A DNA stretch of 64,000 bases from Alphaproteobacteria bacterium (GCA_020025875.1 JAHHRI010000003.1:1-64000), one strand, 5' to 3'; counted from the stretch's first letter, positions 27,210 to 36,143 are shown. Notes: a model not told the origin generated them from the letters alone. Program-made: numbers and translations.

Positions 27210-27908
27210 TCAGCTTCTCATCAGCAAGCCGTGATCATTGAAGCTAAAAACCATGCTTTTGCTGACGATAAGATGGTCAATCAGGCGAATTTCCACAGCC
27301 GCCAAAGCCTCCGCGATTCTTTTGGTAACCTCAATATCGGCTCTGGAGGGGGTAACATCTCCGGACGGATGGTTATGCACCAAGATCAACGAGGTTGCGC
27401 CTTTCAAAACTGCCGCGCACATCACCTCCCGCGGATGAATGGCCACCGCGTTGACACTTCCCCTTTGTTGGACTTCTTCGCCGATAATGCGGTTTTTGGC
27501 GTTTAGGAAAATAACCCGAAATTCTTCTCTATCCTTATAACCGGAGGCAGCGCGACAATATTCGATAATTGAATCGTAACTCGTCAAAACCGGTGCGTCG
27601 GTCGCACTAAGCTTTTGCCATGTCATTCTCAACGCCGCTTCGCGCACAATTCGAAACACGATGATAGTGTTTTCTTTCAGCCCGCTGAAAGCCGTCAGTT
27701 TGTCGTCGGAGGCAAACAGCACCTCGGCAAAACTGCCAAATTCTTTTATCAGTTCTTTTGCCAGAGGTTTGGTGTCTTTTCTGGGAATAGCCAGCGTCAG
27801 CAGCAACTCCAGCATTTCATAATCTGCCATATCCCCGCCGCCGCCAAGTTTGAATCTTTCTTTTAACCTTTGACGATGCCCCAGATAATCGGGAAGTTCT
27901 TTTTTCAT
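27210..27908 (-). CDS. radC: RadC family JAB-domain protein
   Basis: 232 aa from the ATG at 27908; the ATG two codons earlier is too close to the AAGGA ribosome site. An N-terminal helix-hairpin-helix part (DYLGHRQRLKERF, MADYEMLELLLTLAIPRKDT) is followed by an MPN/JAB domain with the metal motif HNHPSGDVTPSRADIEVTKR and a final IRLIDHLIVS. Family members have a metalloprotease-like fold; the historic DNA-repair role is doubtful. It is nine bases downstream of map and probably co-transcribed. Confidence 0.93.
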   Translation of the reverse strand: MKKELPDYLGHRQRLKERFKLGGGGDMADYEMLELLLTLAIPRKDTKPLAKELIKEFGSFAEVLFASDDKLTAFSGLKENTIIVFRIVREAALRMTWQKLSATDAPVLTSYDSIIEYCRAASGYKDREEFRVIFLNAKNRIIGEEVQQRGSVNAVAIHPREVMCAAVLKGATSLILVHNHPSGDVTPSRADIEVTKRIAEALAAVEIRLIDHLIVSKSMVFSFNDHGLLMRS

Positions 27909-27916
27909 GCTCATCC

Positions 27917-28714
27917 TTATTTATACGGCGGTTTATCCAACCCTTTCGGAGAATAGGTAAAAACTTCGTACCCGTCTTTGGTAACACCCAGAGAATGTTC
28001 AAACTGCGCCGAAAGCGACTTATCTCGCGTAACGGCCGTCCACCCGTTAGACATAATAAAGCCATCTTTTTTACCGATATTGATCATCGGTTCGATGGTA
28101 AAAAACATTCCCTCTTCCATCAGCGGACCGGTTCCCTTGCGGCCACAGTGCATTACATTGGGGCTGTCATGAAAAACCCGTCCCAAGCCATGCCCGCAAA
28201 ACATATCGACCACCGAATAGCCATATTTGTGCGCATATTCTTCAATCACGGCGCCGATATCGCCGAAATGCGCCCCCGGCTTCACCGCTTCAATACCGCG
28301 CATCAGGCATTCGTAAGTAACATCACACAGGCGCGTGGCTTTCAGCTTTGGTTTTCCGGCATAATACATACGGCTGGTATCTCCGAACCATCCGTCAAGA
28401 ATAACGGTAACGTCAATATTTAAAATATCTCCGGCAGAAAGCTTGCGGTCATCGGGAATACCGTGACAGATCACATGGTTGAGCGAGATACAGGTAGATT
28501 TCGGATAACCGTGATAACCGAGGCAAGCGGGAACGGCACCATGATCTTCAATATATTTCCGACACAAATCGTCAAGTTCGCCGGTTGTGACACCGACATC
28601 GACATAATCGGTAATATAATCCAGAACTTCCGCCGCCAACTTCCCTGCCCGCCGCATTTTTTCAAAATCGTCCGGATTGTAAACGACAATCCCGTCTTTG
28701 GTTTTTCTTGTCAA
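27917..28714 (-). CDS. map: Methionine aminopeptidase, type I
   Basis: Removes the initiator methionine from nascent proteins. About 265 aa. The pita-bread fold metal ligands are present: NIDVTVILDGWFGDTSRMYY (two Asp), GHGLGRVFHDSPNV (His), GMFFTIEPMI (Glu) and the final Glu in SAQFEHSLGVT. The frame also opens at a GTG two codons upstream (28720), but AAGGAG lies seven bases before the TTG at 28714 and only one base before the GTG, so the TTG is preferred. Confidence 0.95.
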   Translation of the reverse strand: MTRKTKDGIVVYNPDDFEKMRRAGKLAAEVLDYITDYVDVGVTTGELDDLCRKYIEDHGAVPACLGYHGYPKSTCISLNHVICHGIPDDRKLSAGDILNIDVTVILDGWFGDTSRMYYAGKPKLKATRLCDVTYECLMRGIEAVKPGAHFGDIGAVIEEYAHKYGYSVVDMFCGHGLGRVFHDSPNVMHCGRKGTGPLMEEGMFFTIEPMINIGKKDGFIMSNGWTAVTRDKSLSAQFEHSLGVTKDGYEVFTYSPKGLDKPPYK

Positions 28715-28837
28715 TTGCACGCTCCTTGCTTAAACTTTTTTATTGTTATATTTACACCTGCCACCTTTTTTTTGCAACAGCTTTTCTTGAATATCCGCAT
28801 ATATCGCTTATATCAAAAACAAAAAGAAGGAAAAACG

Positions 28838-29326
28838 ATGGCAGATGTGCGCAAATTTCTTTACTGTTTGTTGATGAGCGTTTTTACTCTGGTTGTTTGC
28901 GCCTATTTCAACCACAACGGAGTCAATACGTGGTATCAAGAAATAACCAAACCGCCCCTAACCCCGCCCGACTATGTTTTTTCAGTCGTCTGGGGGCTGA
29001 TCTATCTCCTGATGACCATTGCTTTTTATCTGGCATTTGTCAACATTTCCTCTCAACGAGAAAGTTCCCGCATCAACGGGCTTTTTGTCAACCAACTGTT
29101 TCTGCACATTTTGTGGACTTTTGCCTTTTTTTATAGCGGTCACCAAGGACTTGCCCTGATTGTTGTTATCGTGCTAAACCTTGTGGTTTTCAAAACCATT
29201 TGGCGGTTTTGGCGTATATCTCCCGCTTCCGCATGGCTGTTAGTGCCTTATCAAGGCTGGTTGCTGTTTGCCGCATGGCTCAACGCCGGATTTGTTTATC
29301 TGCACGGATATTCGGTAATTTTTTAG
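28838..29326 (+). CDS. tspO: TspO/MBR family tryptophan-rich sensory protein
   Basis: 162-aa membrane protein with five helices. Family signatures: WYQEITKPPLTPPDYVFSVV, VWGLIYLLMTIAFYLAF, then LHILWTFAFFY and LLVPYQGWLLFAAWLNAGF. TspO proteins bind porphyrins and other hydrophobic ligands and regulate tetrapyrrole or stress responses. The start is the ATG after GAAGGAAAAACG; the frame extends much further upstream, but that part is antisense to map. Divergent from map. Confidence 0.93.
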   Translation: MADVRKFLYCLLMSVFTLVVCAYFNHNGVNTWYQEITKPPLTPPDYVFSVVWGLIYLLMTIAFYLAFVNISSQRESSRINGLFVNQLFLHILWTFAFFYSGHQGLALIVVIVLNLVVFKTIWRFWRISPASAWLLVPYQGWLLFAAWLNAGFVYLHGYSVIF

Positions 29327-29426
29327 AACAAATGCCAATTTTCTATGGACAGATAAAGAAGATTGCATTAAAAGTTAGGGTTAGTTTTTTTAAGTCCCAT
29401 TTAATGTATTTGGAAAGAAATTGGTT

Positions 29427-32069
29427 ATGACGACAACGGTCAATCAGATTAGAAGCACTTTTCTCAACTATTTTGCAAAAAACGGACATAAAATTGTCCC
29501 GTCATCTCCGCTTGTGCCCGACAACGATCCTACCCTGATGTTCACCAACTCGGGCATGGTGCAGTTTAAAAATATTCTCGCCGGTAACGAAACCCGCGAC
29601 TATACCCGTGCGGCATCTTCACAAAAAAGTGTCCGCGCCGGCGGCAAGCACAACGATCTGGATAGCGTCGGCTATGACGTTCGCCATCATACTTTTTTTG
29701 AAATGCTCGGCAACTTTTCTTTCGGAGATTATTTTAAAGAAGGCGCCATCAGCTACGCATGGGAACTTCTGACCAAATATTTCGATTTGCCCGCCGACCG
29801 ACTGGCCGTGACCATCTATCACAATGACGAAGAGGCCTACGGCTTGTGGAAAAAAATATCCGGTTTGCCGGATGATCGGATTATCCGCATTGCCACCAAA
29901 GACAACTTCTGGCAAATGGGCGATACCGGTCCCTGCGGCCCTTGTTCGGAAATTTTTTATGACCACGGTCCGTCCGTATGGGGCGGACTGCCCGGCACCC
30001 CCGAAGAGGACGGAGATCGTTTTATCGAAATATGGAACTTGGTTTTTGACCAGTTTGAAGACTTGGCGGACGGCAGCCGCATCAACTTAAAAAAGCCGTC
30101 CATCGATACCGGCATGGGGTTGGAACGGATTGCCGCCATTTTGCAGGGCGTGCATTCCAACTTTGACATCGACCTTTTTCAGAGCCTGATTAAAACCATT
30201 GCCGATATTGCCAATTCCGACCCCAGCGGACCGCTCAAAGCCTCTCACAACGTCATTGCCGACCATCTTCGTTCGGCAGCTTTCCTAATTGCCGACGGTG
30301 TGCTGCCCTCAAACGAAGGGCGCGGTTATGTTTTGCGCCGAATTATGCGACGGGCAATGCGTCATATTCACCTGCTGGGCGTCAGAGAACCGATGATGTA
30401 CAAGTTGCTGCCGTCTTTGCAGCAGGAAATGGGCGAAGCCTACCCCGAACTGTACCGCGCGGAAGCCCTGATCACGGAAACGCTGAAAACGGAAGAAAGC
30501 AAATTTATCCGCACCTTGGAAAAAGGTCTGCGCCTTTTAGACGACGAAACGGCAACTTTGAAAAGCGGCGACATTCTCTCCGGCAAAACAGCATTCAAAC
30601 TGTATGACACTTACGGCTTCCCGCTTGATCTTACCCAAGATGCGCTGAAAGCTAAAAATATCGGTGTGGACACCTGTGGCTTTGATCAAGCCATGGAACA
30701 ACAGCGCGCGGAAGCCCGCAAAAATTGGGCAGGCTCCGGCGATGAAGGGATTGAAAAAATTTGGTTTGAAATGTTTGACAAGCTCGGCAAAAGCGAATTT
30801 CTCGGCTATACCGGCTCCAAAGCCGACGGACAAGTCGTTGCGCTGATACAAAACGGACAGCCGGCAGAAAGCGTTAAAGAGGGTGATTTTTATCTTATTG
30901 CCAATCAAACACCTTTTTACGGAGAATCTGGCGGGCAAGTCGGAGATATCGGTCATATCCGCGGTAAAGACTTTGCCGCCGAAGTAACCGACACCAAAAA
31001 GAAAATCGACGGCATGATTGTTCATAGCTGCAAAATGATAAACGGCGCAATATCAATCGGCGATATTGCCTCGTTTGAAGTTGATGAAGAAAACCGCAAC
31101 AAAATCCGCGCCAATCACTCGGTAACGCATTTGCTGCACCGTGCCTTGCGCGACATCCTCGGCGATCATGTCACCCAAAAAGGTTCTTATGTCTGCGCCG
31201 ACTATGCCCGCTTCGACATCTCTCACCCCAAACAAATTACCGGGGAAGAACTGCGCAAAGCCGAAAATATCGTCAACGCCGCCGTTCGTCACAACTACAA
31301 AACAGTTACCCGCATCATGACCCCTGACGAGGCCATCAAACTGGGTGCCATGGCTTTGTTCGGCGAAAAATATGGAGAAACGGTGCGGGTTGTCAGCATG
31401 GAAAACGAAAACGAAGTCTTTTCCCGCGAACTTTGCGGCGGTACTCATGTTCGCTCTACCGGAGATATCGGCTATTTTAACATTATTGCCGAAAGTGCGG
31501 TGGCGGCAGGCGTCCGTCGGATAGAATTCGTTACCGGATACGAGGCTGAAAAATATGCTCAGGGCGTGGAAGATAAGCTACACAACATCAGCCGGATTTT
31601 AAAAACTAATTCCAACGACTTAGAGGCGAGAATAAATCTTTTGCTTGAAGATAAAAAACATCTGGAAAGCGAAATCCTCAATCTGAAAAAACAGTTTGTC
31701 AGCCACAAAACGGCAGACAACCGAAACAAGATAGAGACAATCAACAATATCGGCTTTGTCGCCAAACAAATTGACAATGTTCAAGCCAAAGAGCTGAAAG
31801 CTTTTGTCGACGAAATCAAAGAGCAAATCAAAAGCGGCGTCATTGCCCTGTTCTCTTGCAATGAAGGCAAAGTTTCTGCCGTTATCGGGGTTACCGATGA
31901 TCTTATCGGCAAATATTCCGCCGTTGAACTGATCAAGACCGTTGCCCCGTTTATCGGAGCAACCGGCGGCGGCGGACGCAAGGATATGGCACAGACCGGC
32001 GGCGCGGAAACCTCGCGTGTCATTGAAGCCATCAACGCCCTCAGGCAAGCGCTCAACAATACCGATTAG
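29427..32069 (+). CDS. alaS: Alanyl-tRNA synthetase
   Basis: Charges tRNA-Ala. The 880-aa length is normal. Class II catalytic core: NGHKIVPSSPLVPDNDPTLM, TNSGMVQFKNIL, FFEMLGNFSFGDYF and DTGMGLERIAAILQG. The editing domain has the zinc site HSVTHLLHRAL and CGGTHVRSTGDIG. The C-Ala coiled coil and DHHA1-type tail end ATGGGGRKDMAQTGG. The ATG at 29427 is preceded by GGAAAG; a TTG two codons earlier also opens the frame. Confidence 0.98.
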   Translation: MTTTVNQIRSTFLNYFAKNGHKIVPSSPLVPDNDPTLMFTNSGMVQFKNILAGNETRDYTRAASSQKSVRAGGKHNDLDSVGYDVRHHTFFEMLGNFSFGDYFKEGAISYAWELLTKYFDLPADRLAVTIYHNDEEAYGLWKKISGLPDDRIIRIATKDNFWQMGDTGPCGPCSEIFYDHGPSVWGGLPGTPEEDGDRFIEIWNLVFDQFEDLADGSRINLKKPSIDTGMGLERIAAILQGVHSNFDIDLFQSLIKTIADIANSDPSGPLKASHNVIADHLRSAAFLIADGVLPSNEGRGYVLRRIMRRAMRHIHLLGVREPMMYKLLPSLQQEMGEAYPELYRAEALITETLKTEESKFIRTLEKGLRLLDDETATLKSGDILSGKTAFKLYDTYGFPLDLTQDALKAKNIGVDTCGFDQAMEQQRAEARKNWAGSGDEGIEKIWFEMFDKLGKSEFLGYTGSKADGQVVALIQNGQPAESVKEGDFYLIANQTPFYGESGGQVGDIGHIRGKDFAAEVTDTKKKIDGMIVHSCKMINGAISIGDIASFEVDEENRNKIRANHSVTHLLHRALRDILGDHVTQKGSYVCADYARFDISHPKQITGEELRKAENIVNAAVRHNYKTVTRIMTPDEAIKLGAMALFGEKYGETVRVVSMENENEVFSRELCGGTHVRSTGDIGYFNIIAESAVAAGVRRIEFVTGYEAEKYAQGVEDKLHNISRILKTNSNDLEARINLLLEDKKHLESEILNLKKQFVSHKTADNRNKIETINNIGFVAKQIDNVQAKELKAFVDEIKEQIKSGVIALFSCNEGKVSAVIGVTDDLIGKYSAVELIKTVAPFIGATGGGGRKDMAQTGGAETSRVIEAINALRQALNNTD

Positions 32070-32083
32070 CAAGGGAAAAGAGT

Positions 32084-32812
32084 ATGTTTAAGCCACTGAA
32101 AATATCGGTTAAATTCAAAAAAATTTCCCTGCGAAACCGTTATCGGCAAGCGGCTGATTATCATTTTCGTGACTATCTGCATACCTTTTCCCGCCAACTG
32201 AAAATTGACATCAACAAATCTTTCCGCCGCGAACTTTATCGCAAGTTGATACATTTGAGTTCTCTTTGGATTCCGTTGATGATATATTTTGTTCGGGAAG
32301 AAATAACCATTGCCTTCTTCAGTACCATTTTTATCGGCAATGGGTTGCTTGAATATGGCAACTTCAAAAAATGGAAATGGGCGCGCCTTCTTTTTGGGCG
32401 TCTGTTCTCACGCACTCTGCGCAGCAAGGAAACGGCACACACGCATTTTCGTTTCAGCGGATCGATGTATGTTCTTGCCGCCGCTATTCTCTGCACCATT
32501 TTTTTTAGTAAGATTATTGCCGTTATTTCAATGACGGTGATGTTGATATCCGATGCCTGTTCGGCTCTGTTCGGAAAGGCTTACGGCACCCGTCAGATTT
32601 ACCCGCACAAGTCGCTGGAGGGAACAACGGCTTTTTTCATCAGTGCGCTTCTCATCTGCATGATGTTTCACCCTTGGCAACCTTTTGGTTATGTTACGGT
32701 TATTGCCTGTATTTTTGCCACATTAGCGGAAGTGTACGAAGACAAGACCAAAATTGACGACAATTTGGCAATTCCGCTGACAATCGGGCTGATTCTGACA
32801 TTTCTTAATTAA
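32084..32812 (+). CDS. CTP-dependent diacylglycerol/polyprenol kinase-like membrane protein
   Basis: 242 aa. A basic N-terminal extension of about 50 residues is followed by RELYRKLIHLSSLWIPLMIY and about six membrane helices. Family blocks: ISDACSALFGKAYGTRQIYP, HKSLEGTTAFF and KTKIDDNLAIPL. These match the SEC59/DGK1/VTE5 family (dolichol, phytol and CTP-dependent diacylglycerol kinases), related to CdsA-type cytidylyltransferases. The exact substrate is not readable. It starts 15 bases after alaS, with AAGGGAAAAG as ribosome site, and shares its transcript. Confidence 0.78.
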   Translation: MFKPLKISVKFKKISLRNRYRQAADYHFRDYLHTFSRQLKIDINKSFRRELYRKLIHLSSLWIPLMIYFVREEITIAFFSTIFIGNGLLEYGNFKKWKWARLLFGRLFSRTLRSKETAHTHFRFSGSMYVLAAAILCTIFFSKIIAVISMTVMLISDACSALFGKAYGTRQIYPHKSLEGTTAFFISALLICMMFHPWQPFGYVTVIACIFATLAEVYEDKTKIDDNLAIPLTIGLILTFLN

Positions 32813-32813
32813 A

Positions 32814-32852
32814 AAAGCGGCAATCTGCAAAAAGAGAAAGCCGCTTTATTTG
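32814..32852 (+). terminator. Terminator after the alaS operon
   Basis: AAAGCGGC (32814-32821) pairs with GCCGCTTT (32840-32847), followed by ATTTG. The T run is short, so efficiency is uncertain. Confidence 0.55.
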
Positions 32853-32854
32853 CG

Positions 32855-32998
32855 CCGGCAATAAAGAAATATTGCCTAAGCAAGGCGGCCTGTTGTTTTC
32901 CGCAAAACCCGAAAGCAAATCCGGCTCGGAAAACCAAGCGAAAATATGCGCCGTTTTTTAACACCGACAATAAAGAAACATTGCCTAAGCAAGGCAGC
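32855..32998. repeat. Two direct copies of a 35-bp element
   Basis: Copies at 32855-32889 and 32964-32998 differ at only three or so positions (consensus CCGRCAATAAAGAAAYATTG followed by CCTAAGCAAGGCRGC). Each contains a small GCCT/AGGC inverted repeat. They lie in the 403-base gap between the kinase-like gene and the mazG gene, and no further copy was noticed in the window. Confidence 0.7.
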
Positions 32999-32999
32999 G

Positions 33000-33220
33000 T
33001 CTGCCCCAACCTTCTCCTGCTTTGCAAACACCGCTGTATGTCAACATCAATCTTTTGTATGTTTTTTCAGAAACAACAACCTCCTAATACCCGTCGTTTA
33101 AAAGCACATACACCATTGCGCCGCACGAGCCAGACAGCTCTTGCTTTGCAGAATATCGTGAGCTTGTTGCCAAGCAGTCGGTTGTTTATTAGGCGTTAGC
33201 GGGCAAGCCTGATGCCTAAT
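33000..33220. other. Remainder of the 32.8-33.2 kb intergenic gap
   Basis: No gene seen. It ends in an inverted repeat ATTAGGC (33088+100 = 33188-33194) with GCCTAAT (33214-33220), followed on the plus strand by CTTTTTT; the right arm covers the stop of the minus-strand mazG gene. Confidence 0.4.
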
Positions 33221-33620
33221 CTTTTTTAAGCTTCATATATTCCGGAGAAAAACCATGAGGATGGCGCGCTTTCAGCTTTTTTACATTGTGGCGAATAACC
33301 TCCTCAAGATTAACATTCAGCGCGATGGCTGCCTGCGTGGCATACCAACAAACATCACTGAGTTCATCAATCAGCTTTTGTTTGTTTTCTTCGCTCAGTT
33401 CCTTATTGTGAAATTTCAGTTTTTTCCAGAGATCGGCAATTTCTCCGCTTTCGCCGTTCAAACCAGCCACGGCATTATCCATACGCGCAAAGTTGCCGCC
33501 CAGCCAAACGGACATATCATTTGCCCGCTGCTCAAAAAGCGTGTCATCGCGACCGTTTTGAGATGTCACGCTATCGACAAATTGTGCATATCCATCAAAA
33601 AATTCTTTTATATCACTCAT
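33216..33620 (-). CDS. MazG-like nucleotide pyrophosphohydrolase
   Basis: 134 aa from the ATG at 33620, which has AGGAGG seven bases upstream; the frame extends further only because it is open through thyA. Helical all-alpha NTP-PPase fold with the family motif GLNGESGEIADLWKKLKFH (ExxE) and KQKLIDELSDVCWYATQAA (ExxD). Such enzymes hydrolyse non-canonical NTPs to NMP and PPi. It is the third gene of folA-thyA-mazG, fitting a nucleotide-metabolism unit. Confidence 0.88.
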   Translation of the reverse strand: MSDIKEFFDGYAQFVDSVTSQNGRDDTLFEQRANDMSVWLGGNFARMDNAVAGLNGESGEIADLWKKLKFHNKELSEENKQKLIDELSDVCWYATQAAIALNVNLEEVIRHNVKKLKARHPHGFSPEYMKLKKD

Positions 33621-33633
33621 ATAAACCTCCTTA

Positions 33634-34419
33634 TTAAACTGCCACTTTAGCTTTAATCGCCTCATGACACCGATAATCCACCAGCTCAAAATCCTCATAT
33701 TTAAATTGGTTGATATCTTTAACGGACGGATTGATTTTGACTCTGGGCAATGCCAGCGGCTTGCGTAACAACTGCTGTTTGACTTGCTCAAAGTGATTGT
33801 GGTAGATATGCGTATCTGCCAAGGTGTGCACAAATTCGCCGGGTTCCAGCCCGACAACTTGCGCAACCATCATGGTTAGCAGCGCATAAGAGGCAATGTT
33901 AAACGGCACGCCGAGAAACATATCGCAGCTACGCTGGTAGAGCATACAGGAAAGCCGATTGCCCGCGGTATAAAACTGAAACATCATATGACAGGGAGGC
34001 AGCTTCATATCGCTGATTTTTCCGACATTCCATGCCGAAACGATCATCCGCCGATCATTGGGATTGTGCTTTAATTTATCAATCACTTCCGCAAGTTGAT
34101 CTATTCCTTCATTGTTCCAGTTGCGCCACTGAGAACCGTAAACCGGTCCGAGGTTGCCGTTTTCGTCTGCCCATTCGTTCCAAATGCGCACACCGTGTTC
34201 CTGCAAATATTGGATATTGGTATCGCCTTTAATAAACCACAAAAGTTCATAAACAATGCTTTTCCAGTGCATTTTTTTGGTTGTCATCAGCGGAAAGCCT
34301 TTTGCCAAATCAAACCGCAACTGCCTGCCAAACACCGATCTCGTGCCAACTCCCGTTCGATCTTCCTTATCAACGCCATTTTCCAAAATATCTTTCAGCA
34401 AATCCAAATATTGTTGCAT
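33634..34419 (-). CDS. thyA: Thymidylate synthase
   Basis: Makes dTMP from dUMP with methylene-THF. 261 aa, the short E. coli-like form. Blocks: [39 protein letters not shown], the catalytic Cys in [15 protein letters not shown], and [20 protein letters not shown] near the end. It shares one base with the folA stop and lies 13 bases before the mazG gene, so the three are translated from one message. Confidence 0.97.
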   Translation of the reverse strand: MQQYLDLLKDILENGVDKEDRTGVGTRSVFGRQLRFDLAKGFPLMTTKKMHWKSIVYELLWFIKGDTNIQYLQEHGVRIWNEWADENGNLGPVYGSQWRNWNNEGIDQLAEVIDKLKHNPNDRRMIVSAWNVGKISDMKLPPCHMMFQFYTAGNRLSCMLYQRSCDMFLGVPFNIASYALLTMMVAQVVGLEPGEFVHTLADTHIYHNHFEQVKQQLLRKPLALPRVKINPSVKDINQFKYEDFELVDYRCHEAIKAKVAV

Positions 34420-34994
34420 CAGTTTGTCTCCTCCTCAATTGCCGTGATAATCTTTTTTAACACATTTTGATCAACAAACTCACCGCGACGAAGCCAAACG
34501 CGTGTCGTAACATTGTCCAATTCATAATCTGTCGAGATCTGCCGATAATTTTTATTTAGAATTTCAATACAAGGGGTTATCGTCACCGGTTCACCTTCAA
34601 GTTCGGCTTTTAGCTCGCCGTTGTAAACACAATCGACAACAATTTCTGGCATCAATTTGCCGCCCCCGTTCATAAACAACCAATAAACCGTGGCGCCGCC
34701 GGCAATATATAAATCTTGTTCAAAATCCTTAAAAAACTTAACATCGTTAATAACCAAATGGTTTTCCCGATCTGCCACCTCATACTCTTCTTCCTGTGAC
34801 AAAACAAAAATTTTGCGTTCAGGCAGCGTCCTTCCGGGAAAGCTCTCATAAGTTTTTTGCCCGACAACTAATGTTTGCCCTGTTGTTATGCGGCGAAAAC
34901 GTTGAAAATCGGATTTGATATGCCATGGAATATGCGGCCCGATTCCAATAATATTGTCATTGACATGACGGCACCAGATGGCAACTTTTGTCAT
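34419..34994 (-). CDS. folA: Dihydrofolate reductase
   Basis: Regenerates tetrahydrofolate consumed by ThyA. 191 aa, longer than the usual 160. The N-terminus [20 protein letters not shown] carries the Met20-loop equivalent and substrate Asp, then [20 protein letters not shown] and [12 protein letters not shown]. The C-terminal extension [20 protein letters not shown] is not part of the DHFR core. The first beta strand ([15 protein letters not shown]) is somewhat divergent. It heads the folA-thyA-mazG operon. Confidence 0.92.
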   Translation of the reverse strand: MTKVAIWCRHVNDNIIGIGPHIPWHIKSDFQRFRRITTGQTLVVGQKTYESFPGRTLPERKIFVLSQEEEYEVADRENHLVINDVKFFKDFEQDLYIAGGATVYWLFMNGGGKLMPEIVVDCVYNGELKAELEGEPVTITPCIEILNKNYRQISTDYELDNVTTRVWLRRGEFVDQNVLKKIITAIEEETN

Positions 34995-35100
34995 TTTTAT
35001 TTTTCCTGTTCCGTTATTTACAGCATTGTTATCTTATCACTTGTCTGCCGCTTGACAAGCCGGTTCATGAACTTATCACATAAATTTTGCGTTAAAGCTC

Positions 35101-35129
35101 TTGCAAAATGAGTCAATATCACTTAGAAT
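35101..35129 (+). promoter_or_regulatory. ssrA promoter
   Basis: TTGCAA (35101-35106), a 17-base spacer and TAGAAT (35124-35129) predict transcription starting near 35136, just before the acceptor half of tmRNA. Confidence 0.6.
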
Positions 35130-35135
35130 AGAAAA

Positions 35136-35449
35136 CGTTGAGCAATCAACTGTGACACCAGAGACTGTGTGAAATAGATATTCTGGACCCGGGGGCAGTA
35201 CCCGGCGCCTCCACCAAAAAAAATTTAAGGGGGCGAAACAGGATCGACAGGGTATAGTAAAGGCATTTTGTCGTGTTCGGTGAGATACCACCGTTATCGG
35301 TTCAAAATAAAATGAATGCTAACGATAATGAATTAGCACCTGTTGCTTTGGCTGCTTAATTTAGCGGTCGCAACAAACGCAAATCCTCATAACTATGGTT
35401 AGTCGTGAGTGGGGAATGAGCCACCCAGCAACAGAACGGCTCGTTTTTT
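35136..35449 (+). ncRNA. ssrA: tmRNA, circularly permuted two-piece gene
   Basis: Rescues stalled ribosomes. The halves are in the alphaproteobacterial permuted order. The acceptor piece comes first (about 35136-35217) with T-arm GGACCCGGGGGCAGTACCCG and end GCGCCTCCACCA. An internal spacer of 11 A/T bases (35218-35228) follows. The coding piece begins at 35229 with GGGGGCG, which pairs with CGCCTCC to form the acceptor stem, then AAACAGGATCGACAGGG. The tag frame at 35318-35359 reads A-NDNELAPVALAA-stop. A GAGCC/GGCTC hairpin with six T (35418-35449) ends the gene. Exact processed ends are estimates. Confidence 0.93.
35418..35449 (+). terminator. Intrinsic terminator of ssrA
   Basis: GAGCC (35418-35422) and GGCTC (35438-35442), then GTTTTTT; 27 bases before the sspB start, so sspB may depend on read-through. 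Confidence 0.55.
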
Positions 35450-35476
35450 GAGTTTAAATGACGGGAACGGCATAAA

Positions 35477-35932
35477 ATGGAAAAATATTTAAGCGAAATC
35501 AATTATGACCTGTTGGTGGAACACGCCTTAAAACATGTTGTGATTGAAGCCTTGAAAATTGCCGAAAAACAGGGCCTGCCGGGGGAGCATCACTTTTATA
35601 TTGCTTTCCGCACCGATCATCCCGATGTCAAAATAGATGATCTGATTCGCAGCCGCTACCCCAAAGAAATGACCATCGTGCTGCAAAATCAATTTTCCGA
35701 TCTGGAAGTAAGCAACAGCGGCTTTGCCGTCACCTTAAAATTCAGCCGAGTTCCCTACCGAATAGAAGTTCCGTTTGCCGCCATCAGCTACTTTGGCGAT
35801 CCCAGCGTGCGTTTTGGTATCAGCTTCGGCAGCGAAATAGACAGTAACACGCCGCAAGAAGAAGCCAAACCGGCTCCCAAAAATGCCGACGTGGTATCCA
35901 TTGATGCCTTTCGGAAAAAAGGCAATGCTTAA
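35477..35932 (+). CDS. sspB: ClpXP adaptor SspB, alpha type
   Basis: Tethers ssrA-tagged proteins to the ClpXP protease. 151 aa. The substrate-binding domain covers residues 1-115 (INYDLLVEHALKHVVIEALK, GEHHFYIAFRTDHPDVKIDD, RYPKEMTIVLQNQFSDLEVS, VPFAAISYFGDPSVRFGISF). A flexible acidic/Pro linker then leads to the ClpX-docking tail VVSIDAFRKKG. The gene lies directly behind ssrA, which encodes the tag it recognises. The ribosome site GACGGGAACGG is weak. The stop overlaps the start of the next gene. Confidence 0.93.
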   Translation: MEKYLSEINYDLLVEHALKHVVIEALKIAEKQGLPGEHHFYIAFRTDHPDVKIDDLIRSRYPKEMTIVLQNQFSDLEVSNSGFAVTLKFSRVPYRIEVPFAAISYFGDPSVRFGISFGSEIDSNTPQEEAKPAPKNADVVSIDAFRKKGNA

Positions 35933-36143
35933 AAAATCCGTCATTATCGCCGGTCGTCACAATACCAGCATTTCCATAGAACAGGAGTTTTATGACGAAC
36001 TGTTGAATGTGTGCCGTGAGCGGAATCTTTCGCTTAATGCGCTCATTACCGAAATAGATTCTGCCCGCAGCGACAAAAACAACCTCTCTGCAGCCGTCCG
36101 CATCTATATCCTGCAATATATCAAGAGTAAGTTATCGGCATAA
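35925..36143 (+). CDS. Ribbon-helix-helix domain protein (Arc/NikR-like)
   Basis: 72 aa from the ATG at 35925, which overlaps the last codons of sspB. The pattern is beta strand KSVIIAGRHNTSISI, helix EQEFYDELLNVCRERNLSLN, then ALITEIDSARSDKNNLSAAV and RIYILQYIKS. This matches the RHH_4 type of small alphaproteobacterial proteins often found next to sspB. It is a likely DNA-binding dimer, target unknown. Translational coupling to sspB is suggested by the overlap. Confidence 0.82.
   Translation: MLKKSVIIAGRHNTSISIEQEFYDELLNVCRERNLSLNALITEIDSARSDKNNLSAAVRIYILQYIKSKLSA

Noticed and set aside
28463..28837. Longer start for TspO
   Set aside because: The extension is antisense to map; the ATG at 28838 has a clear ribosome site and begins the family sequence.
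33188..33227. ATTAGGC/GCCTAAT hairpin with T run as a terminator
   Set aside because: On the plus strand there is no gene just upstream needing it, and on the minus strand no T run follows; kept only as a note on the interval.
33621..33866. Longer start for the MazG-like protein
   Set aside because: The extension is an alternative frame of thyA; AGGAGG marks the start at 33620.
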